Below, in pieces: positions 35,995 to 36,058 of a stretch of 36,058 bases of DNA. The stretch spans positions 1 through 36,058 of the IMG/VR virus record IMGVR_UViG_3300050821_013618, one strand, 5' to 3'. Origin of the DNA: a virus. The translations under genes were made by a program, and so were the position numbers. Position 1 is the first letter of the stretch, and every line of letters starts with the position of its first letter. A model generated the notes under the pieces. It had not been told where the DNA came from. It saw nothing but the letters and a program-made list of their open reading frames with translations, and did not search any database.

Positions 35995-36058
35995 GGGCAG
36001 TGCTTTCGACAGCGAAGTGTATTCCGAGCGCCAGCGGTTGCCGGGGGTGTCAATCAGC
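35962..36058. repeat. Terminal direct repeat, right copy
   Basis: Identical to bases 1-97. The portal start lies in this copy and continues into the left end of the window on the circle. Confidence 0.9.

Overview
The window looks like one complete, circular genome of a GC-rich siphovirus-like phage. The last 97 bases (35962-36058) repeat the first 97 exactly, so the unique length is about 35,961 bp. Terminase, portal, scaffold, capsid, tail tube, tape measure and tail-tip genes are all present. No rRNA or tRNA gene, chromosomal housekeeping gene or cas gene was seen. The host cannot be read directly. High GC, many small zinc-ribbon proteins, and fold-back repeats built from AACAGAAGG/CAACGAAGG and GTCCTTGGTCC units resemble, from memory, planctomycete-type genomes; this is inference only.

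Layout. Packaging lies on the minus strand at 264-3545: HTH protein, two tiny membrane proteins, TerS candidate, TerL, then a SEC-C and a metallopeptidase-like protein. It continues across the circle junction into the portal (35994-34279). A plus-strand pair follows TerL's upstream flank: a serine recombinase and a GIY-YIG-like protein (3768-5080), with two dyad repeats behind them. The minus block 8668-5449 is a recombination/regulatory operon: Rad52-type annealing protein, winged-helix protein, ASCH protein and others. GC-rich hairpins lie in front of most of its genes. A divergent promoter pair with a shared inverted operator-like word (8770-8901) separates it from the plus operon 8930-12056. 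That operon carries a ribbon-helix-helix protein, a T5orf172/RHH fusion and small proteins, and ends in a RepA/AAA_25-like ATPase. Nine copies of a 10-bp word directly behind the ATPase (12085-12280) are the best origin candidate. Small accessory genes fill 12873-17041, with two inverted copies of a fold-back element around 15223-16261.

The virion genes run right to left on the minus strand from 35994 to 17008: portal, coiled-coil and Cys-rich proteins, scaffold, capsid, a Leu-rich mini-protein, fibre, SGNH esterase, connector-like protein, tail terminator, tail tube, two tail assembly proteins, tape measure and hub. Seven short plus-strand genes sit back to front between them.

The most striking signal is at 25896-26070. 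Three CRISPR-repeat-like hairpins share their flanks but have different, fully base-paired stems. They are separated by 40- and 37-nt spacer-sized stretches in an intergenic gap of the virion operon, with no cas genes. They could be a phage mini-array or a set of CRISPR-repeat mimics (RNA anti-CRISPR type). Other notable signals are three hairpin repeats placed just behind TerL, the capsid gene and the tail terminator gene, and a shared beta-repeat module inserted in both the capsid and hub proteins. No recognisable endolysin was found.
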